Source of the DNA: Lolliginicoccus lacisalsi
GTDB lineage: Bacteria > Actinomycetota > Actinomycetes > Mycobacteriales > Mycobacteriaceae
Reading direction: 5' to 3'
DNA: 64,000 nucleotides
Assembly: GCF_014841105.1 (NCBI RefSeq)
Contig: NZ_JACYWE010000001.1
Location: forward strand, 445,365 to 509,364
The notes under the pieces: model-generated
Databases searched by the model: none
What the model saw: the letters and a program-made list of their open reading frames with translations, nothing else
What the model was told of the DNA's origin: nothing
In this document: in pieces, positions 8,434-22,603 of the stretch
Position numbering within the stretch: position 1 is the first letter of the stretch
Layout: each line of letters opens with the position of its first letter
Program-made: the position numbers and the translations under genes

Positions 8434-9705
8434 CTATCCGGTGAAGAGCAGTGTCCCCACGGCATCGAGGATTCGGCTCGCCATGAGGTTCTTCGAGCTC
8501 AACGGCAATGCGGATTCCCCACCGTCGGCACGGAGGATCCAGCCCATGTTCGAGTCCACCTCGAACGCCTTGCCCTCGCCGACCGCGTTGACGACCAGCA
8601 GGTCGCACCCCTTGCGCTGCAGCTTGCTCCGCGCGTGGGTCAGCACATCACCGTGCTCATCGCCCGTCTCGGCAGCAAAGCCCACGATGACACGCGTGGC
8701 GGGAAGGTCCCCGGCGGCCCGCTGCTCGACGATCCCGGCGAGAATATCGGGATTCTGCACGAGCGTGATGGTCGCTGGCTCGTCCTGCACCTTCTTGATC
8801 TTGCTCTCGGCCATGGAATCGGGCCGGAAGTCTGCTACCGCGGCAGCCATGATCACGACATCCGCGGTGGCGGTGTGCGCGCGCACCGCATCCTGCATCT
8901 GCTCGGCAGTGGTCACCTGCACCACGTGCGCGCCCGCGGGGGGCTCGAGGCCGGCGGTGACGCCAGAGACGAGGGTGACCCGCGCGCCACGCTGCACGGC
9001 GAGGCGGGCCAGCGCGTAGCCCTGCTTGCCCGAGCTGCGGTTGCCGAGGAACCGGACGGGGTCGAGCGATTCCCGCGTCCCCCCGGCGCTCACCACGATC
9101 GAGCAGCCTGCGAGGTCACGCGGCAGCGAGTCCGGTCGCTCGAGCAGCATCGCGCCGAGGCCGGCGATCTCGCTGGGCTCCGGCAAGCGCCCGGGGCCAG
9201 AATCACGCCCGGTGAGGCGGCCCGAGGCGGGCTCCATGACGATTGCGCCGCGGGAGCGCAGCGTAGCGACGTTGTCGACGGTCGCGGGATGATCCCACAT
9301 CTCGGTATGCATGGCCGGTGCCATCAGTACCGGGCACCGCGCTGTCAGCAAGGTCGCGGTGAGCAGGTCATCGGCCCGGCCGTGCGCGGCCCGCGCCATG
9401 AGGTCGGCCGTCGCAGGCGCGACCACGATCAGGTCGGCCTCCTGGCCGATCTTCACGTGCGCCACGTCCGGGATGTCCTGGAACACGCTCGTGGTGACCG
9501 GGTTGCCCGACAATGCCTCGAAGGTCGCGGCGCCCACGAACTGCAGGGCCGACTCGGTCGGGATCACGCGCACCGAATGCCCGCTCTCGGTGAAGTAACG
9601 GATCACCGCGCATGCCTTGTATGCCGCAATGCCGCCGGTAACACCGACCACGATGCGCTTGGGCGCTGGTTCGTCGTCCCGCGCGTTGGTTCCTGTCGCC
9701 GCCAC
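8434..9705 (-). CDS. coaBC: bifunctional phosphopantothenoylcysteine decarboxylase / phosphopantothenate-cysteine ligase
   Basis: Two consecutive steps of coenzyme A synthesis in one 423-residue protein. The N-terminal flavoprotein half (CoaC) has VGVTGGIAAYKAC and the decarboxylase loop APAMHTEMW. The C-terminal ligase half (CoaB) opens with VSAGGTRESLDPVRFLGNRS and contains NPDILAG and VGFAAET. The start is GTG 9705, with GAGG 6 bases before it and 11 bases after the rpoZ stop. The order gmk-rpoZ-coaBC-metK is a conserved bacterial arrangement and supports the assignment. Transcription is probably shared with rpoZ. Confidence 0.97.
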   Translation of the reverse strand: MAATGTNARDDEPAPKRIVVGVTGGIAAYKACAVIRYFTESGHSVRVIPTESALQFVGAATFEALSGNPVTTSVFQDIPDVAHVKIGQEADLIVVAPATADLMARAAHGRADDLLTATLLTARCPVLMAPAMHTEMWDHPATVDNVATLRSRGAIVMEPASGRLTGRDSGPGRLPEPSEIAGLGAMLLERPDSLPRDLAGCSIVVSAGGTRESLDPVRFLGNRSSGKQGYALARLAVQRGARVTLVSGVTAGLEPPAGAHVVQVTTAEQMQDAVRAHTATADVVIMAAAVADFRPDSMAESKIKKVQDEPATITLVQNPDILAGIVEQRAAGDLPATRVIVGFAAETGDEHGDVLTHARSKLQRKGCDLLVVNAVGEGKAFEVDSNMGWILRADGGESALPLSSKNLMASRILDAVGTLLFTG

Positions 9706-9716
9706 GGCGGACCTCG

Positions 9717-10007
9717 CTATTCGCCTTCGTTGTGGATGAGAAGATCGCCGTGGATCTCCCGCAGCGCCACCGACAGCGGCTTCTCGTGCATGCCGGGATC
9801 GACGAGCGGGCCGACATACTCGTTCATGCCCATGCCGATCTGGTTGTAGTGATCGTTGATCTGGCGCGCGCGCTTGGCCGCGAAGATCACGAGGGCGTAC
9901 TTGGACGAGACCCGGTCAAGGAGCTCATCGATCGGCGGGTTCGTCAGGCCCATCGGGGGGTCATACATCGGTGCACCGGTAGCGGACGCCATATTGTTCA
10001 CAGTCAC
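9717..10007 (-). CDS. rpoZ: RNA polymerase omega subunit
   Basis: A 96-residue omega subunit that binds the beta' C-terminus and stabilises RNA polymerase. The core reads [28 protein letters not shown], in two recognisable motifs: DELLDRV near the N-terminus, then the helix [21 protein letters not shown]-terminal tail follows. GTG 10007 has AGGAG 5 bases upstream. It sits between gmk and coaBC, the usual place. The 127-base gap to gmk suggests a promoter of its own. Confidence 0.96.
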   Translation of the reverse strand: MTVNNMASATGAPMYDPPMGLTNPPIDELLDRVSSKYALVIFAAKRARQINDHYNQIGMGMNEYVGPLVDPGMHEKPLSVALREIHGDLLIHNEGE

Positions 10008-10134
10008 TAGATCTCCTCATCACGTGGTTCCGGGTCGAATTGACCGGTCCACTTCTCACGCGCTCCACAGGAACAGCACGTCCCCCTGGCACCGAGCGGC
10101 ACCACCCTCCGGACCTTGCGGAACCGGGGTGCGC

Positions 10135-10752
10135 CTACGGCCCAGTCAGCAACGATACCAACTCCGAGGCCGCGCGTTCCACGTCGTCGTTGATGACGAC
10201 GTGATCAAACTCGTCCTTCGCGGCCATCTCGGTCCGCGCGGTCAGCAACCGCCGCTCCACCACGTCAGGGGATTCGGTGCCACGTCCGCGCAGCCGGGCG
10301 ACCAGGGTCTCCCAATCGGGCGGCGCGAGGAACACGAGCGCAGCGTCCGGCATGGTCTCGCGGATTGCGCGCGCACCGACGAGGTCAACCTCGATGAGCA
10401 CGGGCAGCCCGTCGCGAACAGCCTGCTCGACGGGCTTGCGCGGAGTGCCGGAGCGCTGGATGCCACCGTGGATATCCGCCCACTCGAGGAGCTCGCCCGC
10501 GTCGATCATGCGGTCGAACTCGGCACGGCTGACAAACAGGTAGTCCCGGCCCGCGACCTCGCCGGGCCGCGGGGCCCGCGTCGTCGCGGACACGCTGAAC
10601 CACAGATCGGGAACCATCTCGCGCAATCGCTTGACCACTGTCGACGTGCCAACGGCCGAGGGGCCGACCAGCACAACTGGCCGACCCCTTCGCCGCGCTG
10701 CCGAGATGGATCCAGGCCGCGAGGATGATGAATCATTCACGACAGCGATCAC
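10135..10752 (-). CDS. gmk: guanylate kinase with altered P-loop
   Basis: Phosphorylates GMP and dGMP with ATP. The 205-residue protein has the GMP-binding region [20 protein letters not shown] and the lid and adenine regions ([24 protein letters not shown]). Its P-loop reads GPSAVGTST at about residues 30-38. The family and the Walker A rule require lysine at residue 36 (GPSAVGKST in mycobacteria), whereas here the codon is ACG. Everything else is intact and the frame is clean, so it is not an obvious pseudogene. The start is GTG 10752, 7 bases after the mihF stop. An alternative GTG lies four codons further in. See findings. Confidence 0.93.
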   Translation of the reverse strand: MIAVVNDSSSSRPGSISAARRRGRPVVLVGPSAVGTSTVVKRLREMVPDLWFSVSATTRAPRPGEVAGRDYLFVSRAEFDRMIDAGELLEWADIHGGIQRSGTPRKPVEQAVRDGLPVLIEVDLVGARAIRETMPDAALVFLAPPDWETLVARLRGRGTESPDVVERRLLTARTEMAAKDEFDHVVINDDVERAASELVSLLTGP

Positions 10753-10759
10753 GAGACTC

Positions 10760-11080
10760 TCAGGCCTCGAAGTCGAAACGCTCGAGCAGTGCCTTGCGCT
10801 GGCGATCTCCGAGCCCCCGCAGGCGGCGGGTCGGAGCGATCTCGAGCTCGGTCATGATGTCCCGCGCCTTGACCTTGCCCACCTTGGGAAGGGCCTCGAG
10901 CAGGGCCGAAACCTTCATCTTGCCGAGGATCTCGTCAGTCTCAGCGTCGGCGAGCACCTGCTTGAGGTCAGTTCCGCCACGCTTGAGCTGCTCCTTGAGC
11001 GCTGCCCGCGCCCGGCGAGCCTCTGCCGCCTTCGCCAAGGCTGCAGCACGCTGCTCATCGGTCAACTGGGGAAGGGCCAC
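10760..11080 (-). CDS. mihF: mycobacterial-type integration host factor
   Basis: A 106-residue actinobacterial IHF, unrelated to the HU-fold IHF of enterics. A charged N-terminal helix (residues 5-40) leads to a helix-two-turn-helix DNA-binding core, with [14 protein letters not shown] and a lysine/arginine-rich C-terminal helix. It bends DNA and supports nucleoid structure and phage L5-type integration. The start is GTG 11080, with GGAGG 4 bases before it. It directly precedes gmk, as in mycobacteria. Its leader contains a stable hairpin (11111-11132). Confidence 0.95.
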   Translation of the reverse strand: MALPQLTDEQRAAALAKAAEARRARAALKEQLKRGGTDLKQVLADAETDEILGKMKVSALLEALPKVGKVKARDIMTELEIAPTRRLRGLGDRQRKALLERFDFEA

Positions 11081-11110
11081 GATTCCTCCGTCTCATCTGC
11101 CTTCATGTAT

Positions 11111-11132
11111 CCCGCCGCGAGGACGCGGCGGG
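11111..11132 (-). promoter_or_regulatory. hairpin in the mihF leader
   Basis: A perfect 9-base-pair stem CCCGCCGCG / CGCGGCGGG with a 4-base loop lies 30 bases upstream of the mihF GTG. It could be a leader regulatory structure or a terminator for pyrF. The rest of the 248-base pyrF-mihF gap contains A+T-rich sequence near 11272-11288 that may hold the mihF promoter. Confidence 0.45.
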
Positions 11133-11307
11133 AGCGACCGTACACACCGGGCCGCACCGGATACTGTTCGTCCTGGTCCAGCGTGTCGGTCTCGCGCGCT
11201 TGGAAACGCGCATCGACCATACCGCGCTGACCGGGCACAACGTGCCCTCGTGCCACGACACGCTGGGAAAACACGAAATATCGTTATCTTCAGCGGGCCA
11301 CACCACC

Positions 11308-11339
11308 GATCAGTGTGGCGCACGCCACTCACTGATCGC
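11308..11339 (-). terminator. interrupted hairpin at the pyrF stop
   Basis: CGATCAGTG on one side pairs with CACTGATCG on the other, with an inner TGGC/GCCA pairing and a small bulge. It overlaps the last codons and stop of pyrF. No T tract follows, so termination is only a possibility. Confidence 0.35.
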
Positions 11340-12188
11340 CGGTCAGGAACCCGAACTGCTCGATCATGCGTAGCGCCGCGTCGCGAACTGCCCCGACCGA
11401 TGGCCCTGACCTCAGGATATCCCGGGAGACCGCCGGAAGCGCAAGCCGGGCGCGCGGGCCAAGGATGCGGGCGACATCAGCCGCCGTGCCCCCCTGCGCG
11501 CCCACGCCCGGCAGCAGGACCGGCCCATTGATGGCGGAGAGGTCGGGCACCTCGCTCAGCGTCGCACCGACGACCACGCCGATCGAACCCATGGGCGCGG
11601 CGCCGGCATTGAGCGCGGCGACCTCGTCGACCATGCCCTGGGCAACCGTCCTGCCCGTCGGGGTGGTCGCGCGCTGCACCGATGCCCCCTCCGGGTTGGA
11701 GGTGGCCGCGAGCACGAATGCCCCGCGCCCGGACCCCAGCGCGAGCTCCAGCGCGGGGCCGAGCGAGCCGAGACCCAGGTACGGCGAGACGGTCACGGCA
11801 TCCGCGGCGAGCGGCGAGCGATCATCGAGCCAGGCGCGGGCGTAGGCCGCCATGGTCGAGCCGATGTCACCGCGCTTGGCGTCCGCGAGCACGAGGGCCC
11901 CGGAGGCTCGCAGCGCCGCCATGGTGGTCTCGAGCACCCGCATCCCGGCCGAGCCGTGCGCCTCGTAGAACGCTACCTGCGGCTTGACCACGGCCGCGAT
12001 GCCACCAAATGCCTCCACGCAGATGTCGCTGAAGCGTGCTAGCCCATCAGCGTCGTCGGCGAGCCCCCACTGCTCGAGCAGCGCCGGATGCGGGTCGATG
12101 CCCACGCACAGCGCGCCCCGCTCGGCGGTGGCCTCCCACAGGCGGTCACCGAAGGCCTGCTGCCCGCGAGGATCCCCCGCGGTGCCGC

Positions 12189-12192
<4 letters not shown>
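11329..12192 (-). CDS. pyrF: orotidine 5'-phosphate decarboxylase, type 2
   Basis: Last step of UMP synthesis, OMP to UMP. The 287-residue length and the catalytic motif [10 protein letters not shown] mark the long type 2 class found in actinobacteria. The N-terminal [16 protein letters not shown] motif is also typical. The start is ATG 12192, which overlaps the carB stop as ATGA, implying translational coupling. A reading frame open further upstream lies inside carB and is not used. It is the last gene of the pyr unit. Confidence 0.96.
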
Positions 12193-15517
<3,325 letters not shown>

Positions 15518-15518
<1 letters not shown>

Positions 15519-16684
15519 TACGCGGTGCCTTTCTGGGCCGATGCGGCATCAAGCTGCGAGACGAACTGGTCAAACAGGTACGCGGCGTCGTGGGGGCCCG
15601 CCGCGGCCTCGGGGTGGTACTGGACGGAGAACGCGGAGCCATCGAGCAGGCGCACGCCCTCGACTGTCCCATCGTTGGCGCAGGTATGGCTGACCACGGC
15701 ACGCCCGAACGGGGTGTCGAACTCCTGGCCCGCCTCGCCCTCGAGCGCGAACCCGTGGTTCTGGGCGGTGATGGCGACCCGGCCGGTGGCGTGATCGATG
15801 ACCGGGATGTTGATGCCGCGGTGGCCGAACTTCATCTTGTAGGTGCCGAGCCCGAGCGCGCGGCCGAGGATCTGGTTGCCGAAGCAGATGCCGAACAACG
15901 GCAGGCGCTGGCCCAGGATCGCCTTGGTGAGCTGCACCGCGCCATCCGCCGTGGCGGGGTCGCCGGGCCCGTGGGAGAGGAACACGCCGTCGGGGTCGAG
16001 GTCGAGGATGTCCTCGAGGCCGACCGAGCTGGGCACCACGTGCACGCGGACGCCACGCTGGGCGAGCATGCGCGGGGTGTTGGTCTTGATGCCGAGATCG
16101 ACGGCCACGATCGTGGCGCGGGGCTCTCCCCCGGGCTCGATGACGTACCCGCTAGGGGTGGACACCTCCGCGGAGAGGTCGGCGCCGAGCATCGACGGCT
16201 GGTTGCGAACCCGCTCGACGAGCTCCTCGGCGCTCGCGAGCGCCGCGCCGGAGAACACCCCGGCACGCATCGCGCCGAAGTTGCGCAGGTGGCGCACCAC
16301 GGCACGGGTGTCGATCCCTTGGATGCCGACGATCCCCTGGTTGTCGAGCTCCTCCTGGAGGCTGTGGCTAGCGCGATAGTTCGACACCACTCGCGTGGCC
16401 TCGCGGATGGCGTAGCCAGCGACCCAGATCTTGCCGGAGGGGCCGGCTGCCTCGTGGCCGCGCGATCCGAAGGACTCGCTGTCCTCCAGGTTCCAGCCCG
16501 TGTTGCCGATCTGCGGAGCCGTCGCCACCACGATCTGCCGGTGATAGCTCGGGTCGGTCAATGTCTCCTGGTAGCCGGTCATGCCGGTGCTGAACACCGC
16601 CTCGCCGAGGGTCTGTCCTTCCGCCCCGAAGGCACGGCCCCGATAGATCTTGCCGTCCTCGAGGACCAGAGCTGCTTCGCTCAC
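15518..16684 (-). CDS. carA: carbamoyl phosphate synthase, small (glutaminase) subunit
   Basis: Glutamine amidotransferase that feeds ammonia to CarB. The class I glutaminase half has the nucleophile in [25 protein letters not shown] at its start, and the His-Glu pair in [10 protein letters not shown]. The N-terminal domain ([20 protein letters not shown]) is standard. The 388-residue length is normal. GTG 16684 overlaps the stop of the preceding gene as GTGA. Confidence 0.98.
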
Positions 16685-17301
16685 CCGTCTACACCGTTCT
16701 TTCCGTTGGTCCCATTGTTTTCCCGCGCGGCCGCCGGGGAATCAGATGCCGCGGGGCTGCTTGTCGTGCCGCTCGCCGTGCCCGTGTCGGCGGCTGGCCC
16801 GGCGGCCGAATCCGGATCGTCCTGCCAGAGCGCGATCCACGCCGGGTACTCGTTCTTGTCCACGGCCCGGAAGCCACTGTCGATCTCCGCTCCCGTGCTC
16901 GTGCGCCAGCGGATGACCAGGAGCCCGTCCTTGGTCATGACCTTGCCCGCGAGCCCCCGCTCGGTGCGCAGGCCCAGCACCTGGTCGCGGGGGATCCACA
17001 CATCGGCGGCTCCTTGCCGGGCGAGGAGCAGGCCGTCATCGAACGCGAGCAGGTCAGCGTTCGCCCGGTCGCCCAGATCGCCCACGGCGACCCGGTTGAT
17101 CCAGGAGGGCGCGAGCGTCGAGCCGACGTACAAGCCGTGGCTAGGTCCGAGCACCGGATCGCCGAGCGTTCCCGGCACGGGAGCGAGCGCACCGACGATG
17201 CCCTCTTGCAGCTCCCCGCGCCGCCGCCATGCACGGATCATCAGCCACACCAGGATTGCCCAGACCGCGAACAGCGCCACGGTCAGCAAGACGCGAGTCA
17301 T
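16681..17301 (-). CDS. PH-like domain membrane protein within the pyr operon
   Basis: A 206-residue protein with one N-terminal membrane helix (about residues 3-22), a basic stop-transfer stretch, a beta-rich PH-like domain (about 50-165) and a low-complexity Ala/Ser/Thr/Asn tail. No catalytic motif is visible. It sits between pyrC and carA, exactly like Rv1382 in M. tuberculosis, and overlaps both by four bases, so it is expressed with the pathway. Its role is not known to me. A membrane-tethered scaffold or transport-related function is conjecture. Confidence 0.88.
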   Translation of the reverse strand: MTRVLLTVALFAVWAILVWLMIRAWRRRGELQEGIVGALAPVPGTLGDPVLGPSHGLYVGSTLAPSWINRVAVGDLGDRANADLLAFDDGLLLARQGAADVWIPRDQVLGLRTERGLAGKVMTKDGLLVIRWRTSTGAEIDSGFRAVDKNEYPAWIALWQDDPDSAAGPAADTGTASGTTSSPAASDSPAAARENNGTNGKNGVDG

Positions 17302-18602
17302 CGCGGGATCACCTCTCCATCGCGTGCCGTGACCCGGCCGCGCAGCATGGTCATCGTGACCCGCGCGGCGAGCTCCATGCCCTCGAAAGGGTTATTGCGG
17401 GACAGGCTCGCGAACTCGTCGGAGCGCACGGTCCAGCGCGCCTCGGGGTCCACCAGCACCAGGTTCGCTGGCTCCCCCACCTCGATAGGGCGGCCTTGAT
17501 CATGCAGCCGCACGATCTCCGCGGGCCGCTCGCTCATCACGCGCGCCACCTCGCGCCACGTCAGCAGCCCTGGCTTCACCATGACCTCGGCAATGATCGA
17601 CAGGGCCGTCTGCAGGCCCAGCATGCCCGGGCGCGCATGAGCGAAACCGCAGCACTTCTCCTGCGCGGCGTGCGGAGCATGATCGGTGGCCACGCAGTCG
17701 ATGATCCCGGCGGCCAGCGCCGCCCGCAGCGCCTCGACGTCGGAGCGCTCGCGCAGCGGCGGGTTCACCTTGTTGACGGCATCGTAGGTCTCGAGCCGCG
17801 AGTCATCGAGCAGCAAGTGATGCGGCGTGACCTCCGCGGTGAGGGAGATGCCCTGGGCCTTCGCCCACTTGACCAGCTCGACGGTGCCCGCGGTGGAGGC
17901 ATGGCAGATGTGCACGCGGTAGCCAGCATCGCGAGCGAGCAGCGCGTCGCGGGCGACGATCGCTTCCTCCGCCGCGCGCGGCCACCCGGCCAGGCCCAGC
18001 CGTGCCGCGGTGGGACCCTCGTGCGCGACAGCGCCCACGGTGAGGCGCGGCTCCTCGGCATGCTGGGCGATGAGCACGTCGAGACCGCGCGCGTACTCGA
18101 GGGCGCGGCGCATCATCAGCGGATCCTCGACGCACACGCCGTCGTCGGAGAACATCCGCACCCGGCCCTTGCCGTTGGCCATGGCGGCCATCTCGGTGAG
18201 CTGCTTGCCCTTGAGCCCCACGGTGACCGCTCCCACGGGGTGCACGTCGACGATGCCGGCGTCCTGCCCGCGCTGCCACACGTGGTCGGTGATCACGACG
18301 TTGTCCGCGACCGGATCCGTGTTCGCCATGGCGAACACCGCGGTATAGCCACCGAGGGCCGCGGCGGCGGAGCCAGTGTCGATGGTCTCGGTGTCCTCGC
18401 GGCCTGGCTCGCGAAGGTGGGTGTGCATGTCCACGAGACCGGGCAGCAGGATCTTGCCGCTGCCATCGATCTCGGTAGCGCCCTCGGGCAGGTCGAGGCC
18501 CGGGCCGATGGCGGTGATGATGCCGCCGGCGATGGCGATGTCGACAGGCTCGCCCTCCGCATAGGGGCGGGCTCCGCGAATGATGATCGGATTGCTGGTC
18601 AT
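17298..18602 (-). CDS. pyrC: dihydroorotase
   Basis: Cyclises carbamoyl aspartate to dihydroorotate. The 434 residues are an amidohydrolase barrel with the two-metal signature [10 protein letters not shown] near residue 58, HICHAST and ATDHAPH, the third holding the catalytic aspartate. This is the long (class I) bacterial dihydroorotase. ATG 18602 overlaps the pyrB stop as ATGA. Confidence 0.97.
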   Translation of the reverse strand: MTSNPIIIRGARPYAEGEPVDIAIAGGIITAIGPGLDLPEGATEIDGSGKILLPGLVDMHTHLREPGREDTETIDTGSAAAALGGYTAVFAMANTDPVADNVVITDHVWQRGQDAGIVDVHPVGAVTVGLKGKQLTEMAAMANGKGRVRMFSDDGVCVEDPLMMRRALEYARGLDVLIAQHAEEPRLTVGAVAHEGPTAARLGLAGWPRAAEEAIVARDALLARDAGYRVHICHASTAGTVELVKWAKAQGISLTAEVTPHHLLLDDSRLETYDAVNKVNPPLRERSDVEALRAALAAGIIDCVATDHAPHAAQEKCCGFAHARPGMLGLQTALSIIAEVMVKPGLLTWREVARVMSERPAEIVRLHDQGRPIEVGEPANLVLVDPEARWTVRSDEFASLSRNNPFEGMELAARVTMTMLRGRVTARDGEVIPR

Positions 18603-19539
18603 ACCTTCTCCTCCACACCGACCAGGAGCCGGAACAGCACCGCCATGCGGACATGCACGCCGTTGGCGACCTGATCGAGCACCGTGGACTGGGGCGAGTC
18701 CGCCACGGAGTAGCCGATCTCCATGCCGCGGACCATGGGGCCGGGGTGCATCACGACCGCATGCTCGGGCAGCATGGCGCGACGGCGCTCATTGAGCCCG
18801 TACGTGATGGAGTACTCGCGGGCCGAGGGGAAGAAACCGCCGTTCATGCGCTCGGCCTGCACGCGCAGCATCATCACGGCGTCCGCCGCGGGCAGCTCGG
18901 CATCGAGGCTGTAGCCGACCGTGACGGGCCAGGCATTCACTCCCACCGGCATGAGAGTGGGCGGACCGACGAGCACGACCTCGGCGCCAAGCTTGGACAG
19001 CAGCAGGGCGTTCGAGCGGGCCACGCGGCTGTGCAGCACATCGCCGACGATCACGACGCGGCGCCCCTCGAGGCCGCCGAGGCGCTGGCGCAGCGTATAG
19101 GCATCGAGCAGGGCCTGGGTGGGATGCTCATGCGTGCCGTCGCCGGCATTGATTACCGCCGGACCGGTGCCGTCCGCGGCCGTCGTCCATCCCGCGATGA
19201 GCTGGGCCGAGCCCGAGTCGGGGTGGCGCACGATGAGCGCATCCGCGCCTGCCCGGTGCAGCGTGAGGGCGGTGTCGCGGAGGGACTCGCCCTTGCTCAC
19301 CGACGATGCGCTGATGCCGACATTGATCACGTCGGCGCTCATCCACTTGCCCGCGACCTCGAAGGAGACACGGGTCCGCGTCGAGTTCTCATAGAACACC
19401 GTCATGACGGTGCGGCCGCGCAGGGTCGGCAGCTTGCGCACCTCGCGCCCGGCGAGCGCCTGCTCGAAGCGGGACGCCTCGTCGAGGATGCCAGTGGCAT
19501 CGTCGACGCTGAGATCGTTGATGCTGAGCAGGTGCTTCA

Positions 19540-19540
<1 letters not shown>
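18599..19540 (-). CDS. pyrB: aspartate carbamoyltransferase catalytic subunit
   Basis: Condenses carbamoyl phosphate and aspartate, the first committed step of pyrimidine synthesis. The carbamoyl-phosphate loop [12 protein letters not shown] is at residues 50-61, and [12 protein letters not shown] follows in the middle. The 313-residue length is normal. No regulatory chain (pyrI) is nearby. ATG 19540 overlaps the pyrR stop by one base. Confidence 0.98.
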
Positions 19541-20205
<665 letters not shown>

Positions 20206-20823
20206 CTACCAGTCGCGATCCTCCGTGGTGGCATCGGCGCCGGGGCCAGCGGCAGGCTCGCCAGCGTCCACGTCGGCACCGGCGTCCCCCGGGGAAGCGA
20301 CGGCCTCCTCGGCAACCAGGGGCTCCTCGGCAGCCAAAGCCTCTTCGGCAGCGAGTGCCTCCTGCAAGCGAGCATCGGCCTCCCGCATCGCGGGCACGAC
20401 ATGCACGAGGTGGCCGAGCACTCCATTGATGAAGCCCGGCGAATCATCGGTGGACAGTTCCTTGGCCAGCTCGACCGCTTCGTCCACCGCGACGACGGGC
20501 GGGACGTCGTCGGCATAGAGCAGTTCCCATGCCGCTGCCCGCATGATCGCGCGATCCACCGCGGGCAGGCGCTCGAGCGTCCACTCGTGCAGGTGCGTGG
20601 CGATCAAGTCGTCGATCCGGGCCTGGTTGTCGACCACGCCGCTGATGAGAGCACGCGTGTAGTCCGCGATCGGCGGGACCACCTCGGCGCGGGCGAGGGC
20701 AGCCCGCTCGCCCAGCACCACCGTCGCGACCTCGCCGCGTGCCTCGGACTCGAACAGCATCTCCACGGCCCGACGGCGGGCCTTGTGCCGCGCGCCAAGC
20801 TTCTTGAAACGATTACTGGTCAC
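20206..20823 (-). CDS. nusB: transcription antitermination factor NusB
   Basis: RNA-binding antitermination protein acting with NusE (S10) on rRNA operons. The all-helical core covers about residues 10-145 ([50 protein letters not shown]). Beyond it is a 60-residue acidic, alanine-rich tail with [15 protein letters not shown] repeats, which is longer than the usual NusB. GTG 20823 overlaps the efp stop as GTGA. It leads directly into pyrR after 63 bases. Confidence 0.95.
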   Translation of the reverse strand: MTSNRFKKLGARHKARRRAVEMLFESEARGEVATVVLGERAALARAEVVPPIADYTRALISGVVDNQARIDDLIATHLHEWTLERLPAVDRAIMRAAAWELLYADDVPPVVAVDEAVELAKELSTDDSPGFINGVLGHLVHVVPAMREADARLQEALAAEEALAAEEPLVAEEAVASPGDAGADVDAGEPAAGPGADATTEDRDW

Positions 20824-21377
20824 GCGCGACCAAGGTAGCTGCCGTCACGGGTGTCGACCTTGAGCTTGTCGCCCGTGCTGATGAACAGGGGAACCTGGAT
20901 CTCCGCGCCGGTCTCCATCGTGGCGGGCTTGGAGCCGCCCGTGGAGCGATCGCCCTGCAGGCCCGGGTCGGTGTGCTGGACGACAAGCTCGACGGTGACG
21001 GGCAGTTCCACGTACAGCGGCTCGTTGTCGTGGGTGGCGACCTGCACGACGGTGTTCTCCAGCAGGAACCGCGCGCCATCGCCGACCGTGGCCTCGCTGA
21101 TGTGGATCTGCTCGAACGTCTCGCCGTCCATGAAGACAAAATCGGCGCCGTCACGGTACAGGTAGGTCATGTCGCGACGATCGACCGTGGCGACTTCCAC
21201 CTTCACGCCCGCGTTCCAGGTCTTGTCGACCGTCTTGCCCGACAGCACGTTCTTCAGCTTCGTGCGGACGAACGCCGGACCCTTGCCGGGCTTGACATGC
21301 TGGAACTCGGTGATCTGCCACAACTGGCCATCAATCTTGAGGACCAGACCGTTCTTGAAATCAGCAGTCGATGCCAC
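20820..21377 (-). CDS. efp: translation elongation factor P
   Basis: A 185-residue EF-P that relieves ribosome stalling at polyproline. Three beta-barrel domains are recognisable: the N-terminal KOW-like domain with the tip loop KPGKGPAF (lysine 32 at the position modified in other bacteria), the central OB domain, and the C-terminal signature [23 protein letters not shown] 21377 has AGGAG 9 bases upstream. A hairpin separates it from pepQ, so it probably has its own promoter. Confidence 0.97.
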   Translation of the reverse strand: MASTADFKNGLVLKIDGQLWQITEFQHVKPGKGPAFVRTKLKNVLSGKTVDKTWNAGVKVEVATVDRRDMTYLYRDGADFVFMDGETFEQIHISEATVGDGARFLLENTVVQVATHDNEPLYVELPVTVELVVQHTDPGLQGDRSTGGSKPATMETGAEIQVPLFISTGDKLKVDTRDGSYLGRA

Positions 21378-21416
21378 GACGAGTTTCTCCTGTAAAAGTG
21401 TGGTGGTTCAATCCTT

Positions 21417-21439
21417 CGCGCCCTGGCCAGCCGGGCGCG
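21417..21439 (-). terminator. hairpin between pepQ and efp
   Basis: A 7-base-pair stem CGCGCCC / GGGCGCG (21417-21423 with 21433-21439) around a 9-base loop lies about 28 bases after the pepQ stop and ahead of efp. It has no T tract. Confidence 0.5.
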
Positions 21440-21466
21440 GACCTCGTGGACGCCACGGGCCAACCC

Positions 21467-22603
21467 CTAGATGACAAGGAGTTCCCTGGTCGTGGTCGTT
21501 AGCACCGCAGGGCCTCCCCCGCCGGTCACGCCCTCGGCCACCGCGGGCGTGATGATCACGGTGTCCTCGATCCTGACCCCACCGCGGCCTGGCAGGTAGA
21601 TGCCGGGTTCCACGGTGATGGCAGTGTTGCAGAGTAGTCTACTGTCCGCGTTCCGCGCCACCGAGGGTGCCTCGTGGATCTCCAGGCCCACACCATGCCC
21701 GGTGCTATGGACGAAGTCATCACCGTGCCCCGCAGCAGTAATCACCGCTCGCGCCGCGCCATCGATGTCCCCGGCCAGCGCGCCCTCCACCGAGGCCTCG
21801 CGCCCCGCATGCTGCGCCTCGCGCACGATGTCATGGATCCGCCGCTGCCACGGCTCCGGCGGCGCTCCCACCACCACCGTGCGCGTCATGTCCGAGTGAT
21901 ACCCGCCCACTTCGGCACCGAAGTCCATCTTGACGAGGTCCCCCCGCTCGATCAGCGCATCGGTCGGCCGGTGGTGCGGCACGGCCGAGCTCGCGCCCGA
22001 CGCTACGATCGTCTCGAACGCGATGCCCTCCGCGCCCTCCTCGTGCATCAGCCACTCCAGCTTGCGCGCCACCCGGCGCTCGGACTCGCCGGGACGCAGT
22101 GCCCCGGACTCGAGCAGCCTGGCCAGGGCGCGGTCGGCAGCACCGCACGCGGCCTCGAGCGCGGCGATCTCGGTGGCGTCCTTGACGATCCGAAGTCCCT
22201 CGACCAATCCACGCGTGCCGACTAAGTCGATCCCCGAGGCCTCGCCGACAAGGAGCTCATGCTGCGCCACGGTGACGGTGCTGCTCTCGAAGGCCAGCCG
22301 CCCGCTGAGGCGCTCCGCAGCGAGGGCAGCGAGCCGCAGGGCGCCCGAGCGTGCCATCTCCACAGCCACGCCCGGCGACTGCTCGCGCACCTGGGTCGCG
22401 TAGCGCCCATCCGTGGCGATCACCGTGGCGCTCTCGCCGCCTTTGTGGTCACTGGCAACGAGCACCGCGGCATGGGATCCAGTGAAGCCCGTCAGATAGC
22501 GCACGTTGACGAGATTGGTCACCAGGATCGCATCGACGCCCTCGTCGGCCAGGAGGGATCGCAGGCGCTCGCGCCGCTGCGCGAACGTCTCCGGGCCTGC
22601 CAT
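21467..22603 (-). CDS. pepQ: Xaa-Pro peptidase (M24B family)
   Basis: A 378-residue creatinase-fold metallopeptidase. All five metal ligands are visible in order: two aspartates in VKMDFGAEVGGYHSDMTRT, histidine in HSTGHGVGLEIHEAP, and glutamates in TVEPGIYLPGRGGVRIED. The N-terminal domain starts FAQRRERLRSLLADEGVDA. The frame is open to ATG 22732, but ATG 22603 matches the family start. No strong ribosome binding site is seen, so a start a few codons upstream (GTG 22615) cannot be excluded. The position next to efp is conserved in mycobacteria. Whether it is a prolidase or an aminopeptidase P is uncertain. Confidence 0.9.
   Translation of the reverse strand: MAGPETFAQRRERLRSLLADEGVDAILVTNLVNVRYLTGFTGSHAAVLVASDHKGGESATVIATDGRYATQVREQSPGVAVEMARSGALRLAALAAERLSGRLAFESSTVTVAQHELLVGEASGIDLVGTRGLVEGLRIVKDATEIAALEAACGAADRALARLLESGALRPGESERRVARKLEWLMHEEGAEGIAFETIVASGASSAVPHHRPTDALIERGDLVKMDFGAEVGGYHSDMTRTVVVGAPPEPWQRRIHDIVREAQHAGREASVEGALAGDIDGAARAVITAAGHGDDFVHSTGHGVGLEIHEAPSVARNADSRLLCNTAITVEPGIYLPGRGGVRIEDTVIITPAVAEGVTGGGGPAVLTTTTRELLVI

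Noticed and set aside
11062-11274. 70-residue frame in the pyrF-mihF gap
   Set aside because: It overlaps the mihF ribosome binding site and start in another frame, with no family resemblance or initiation signal.
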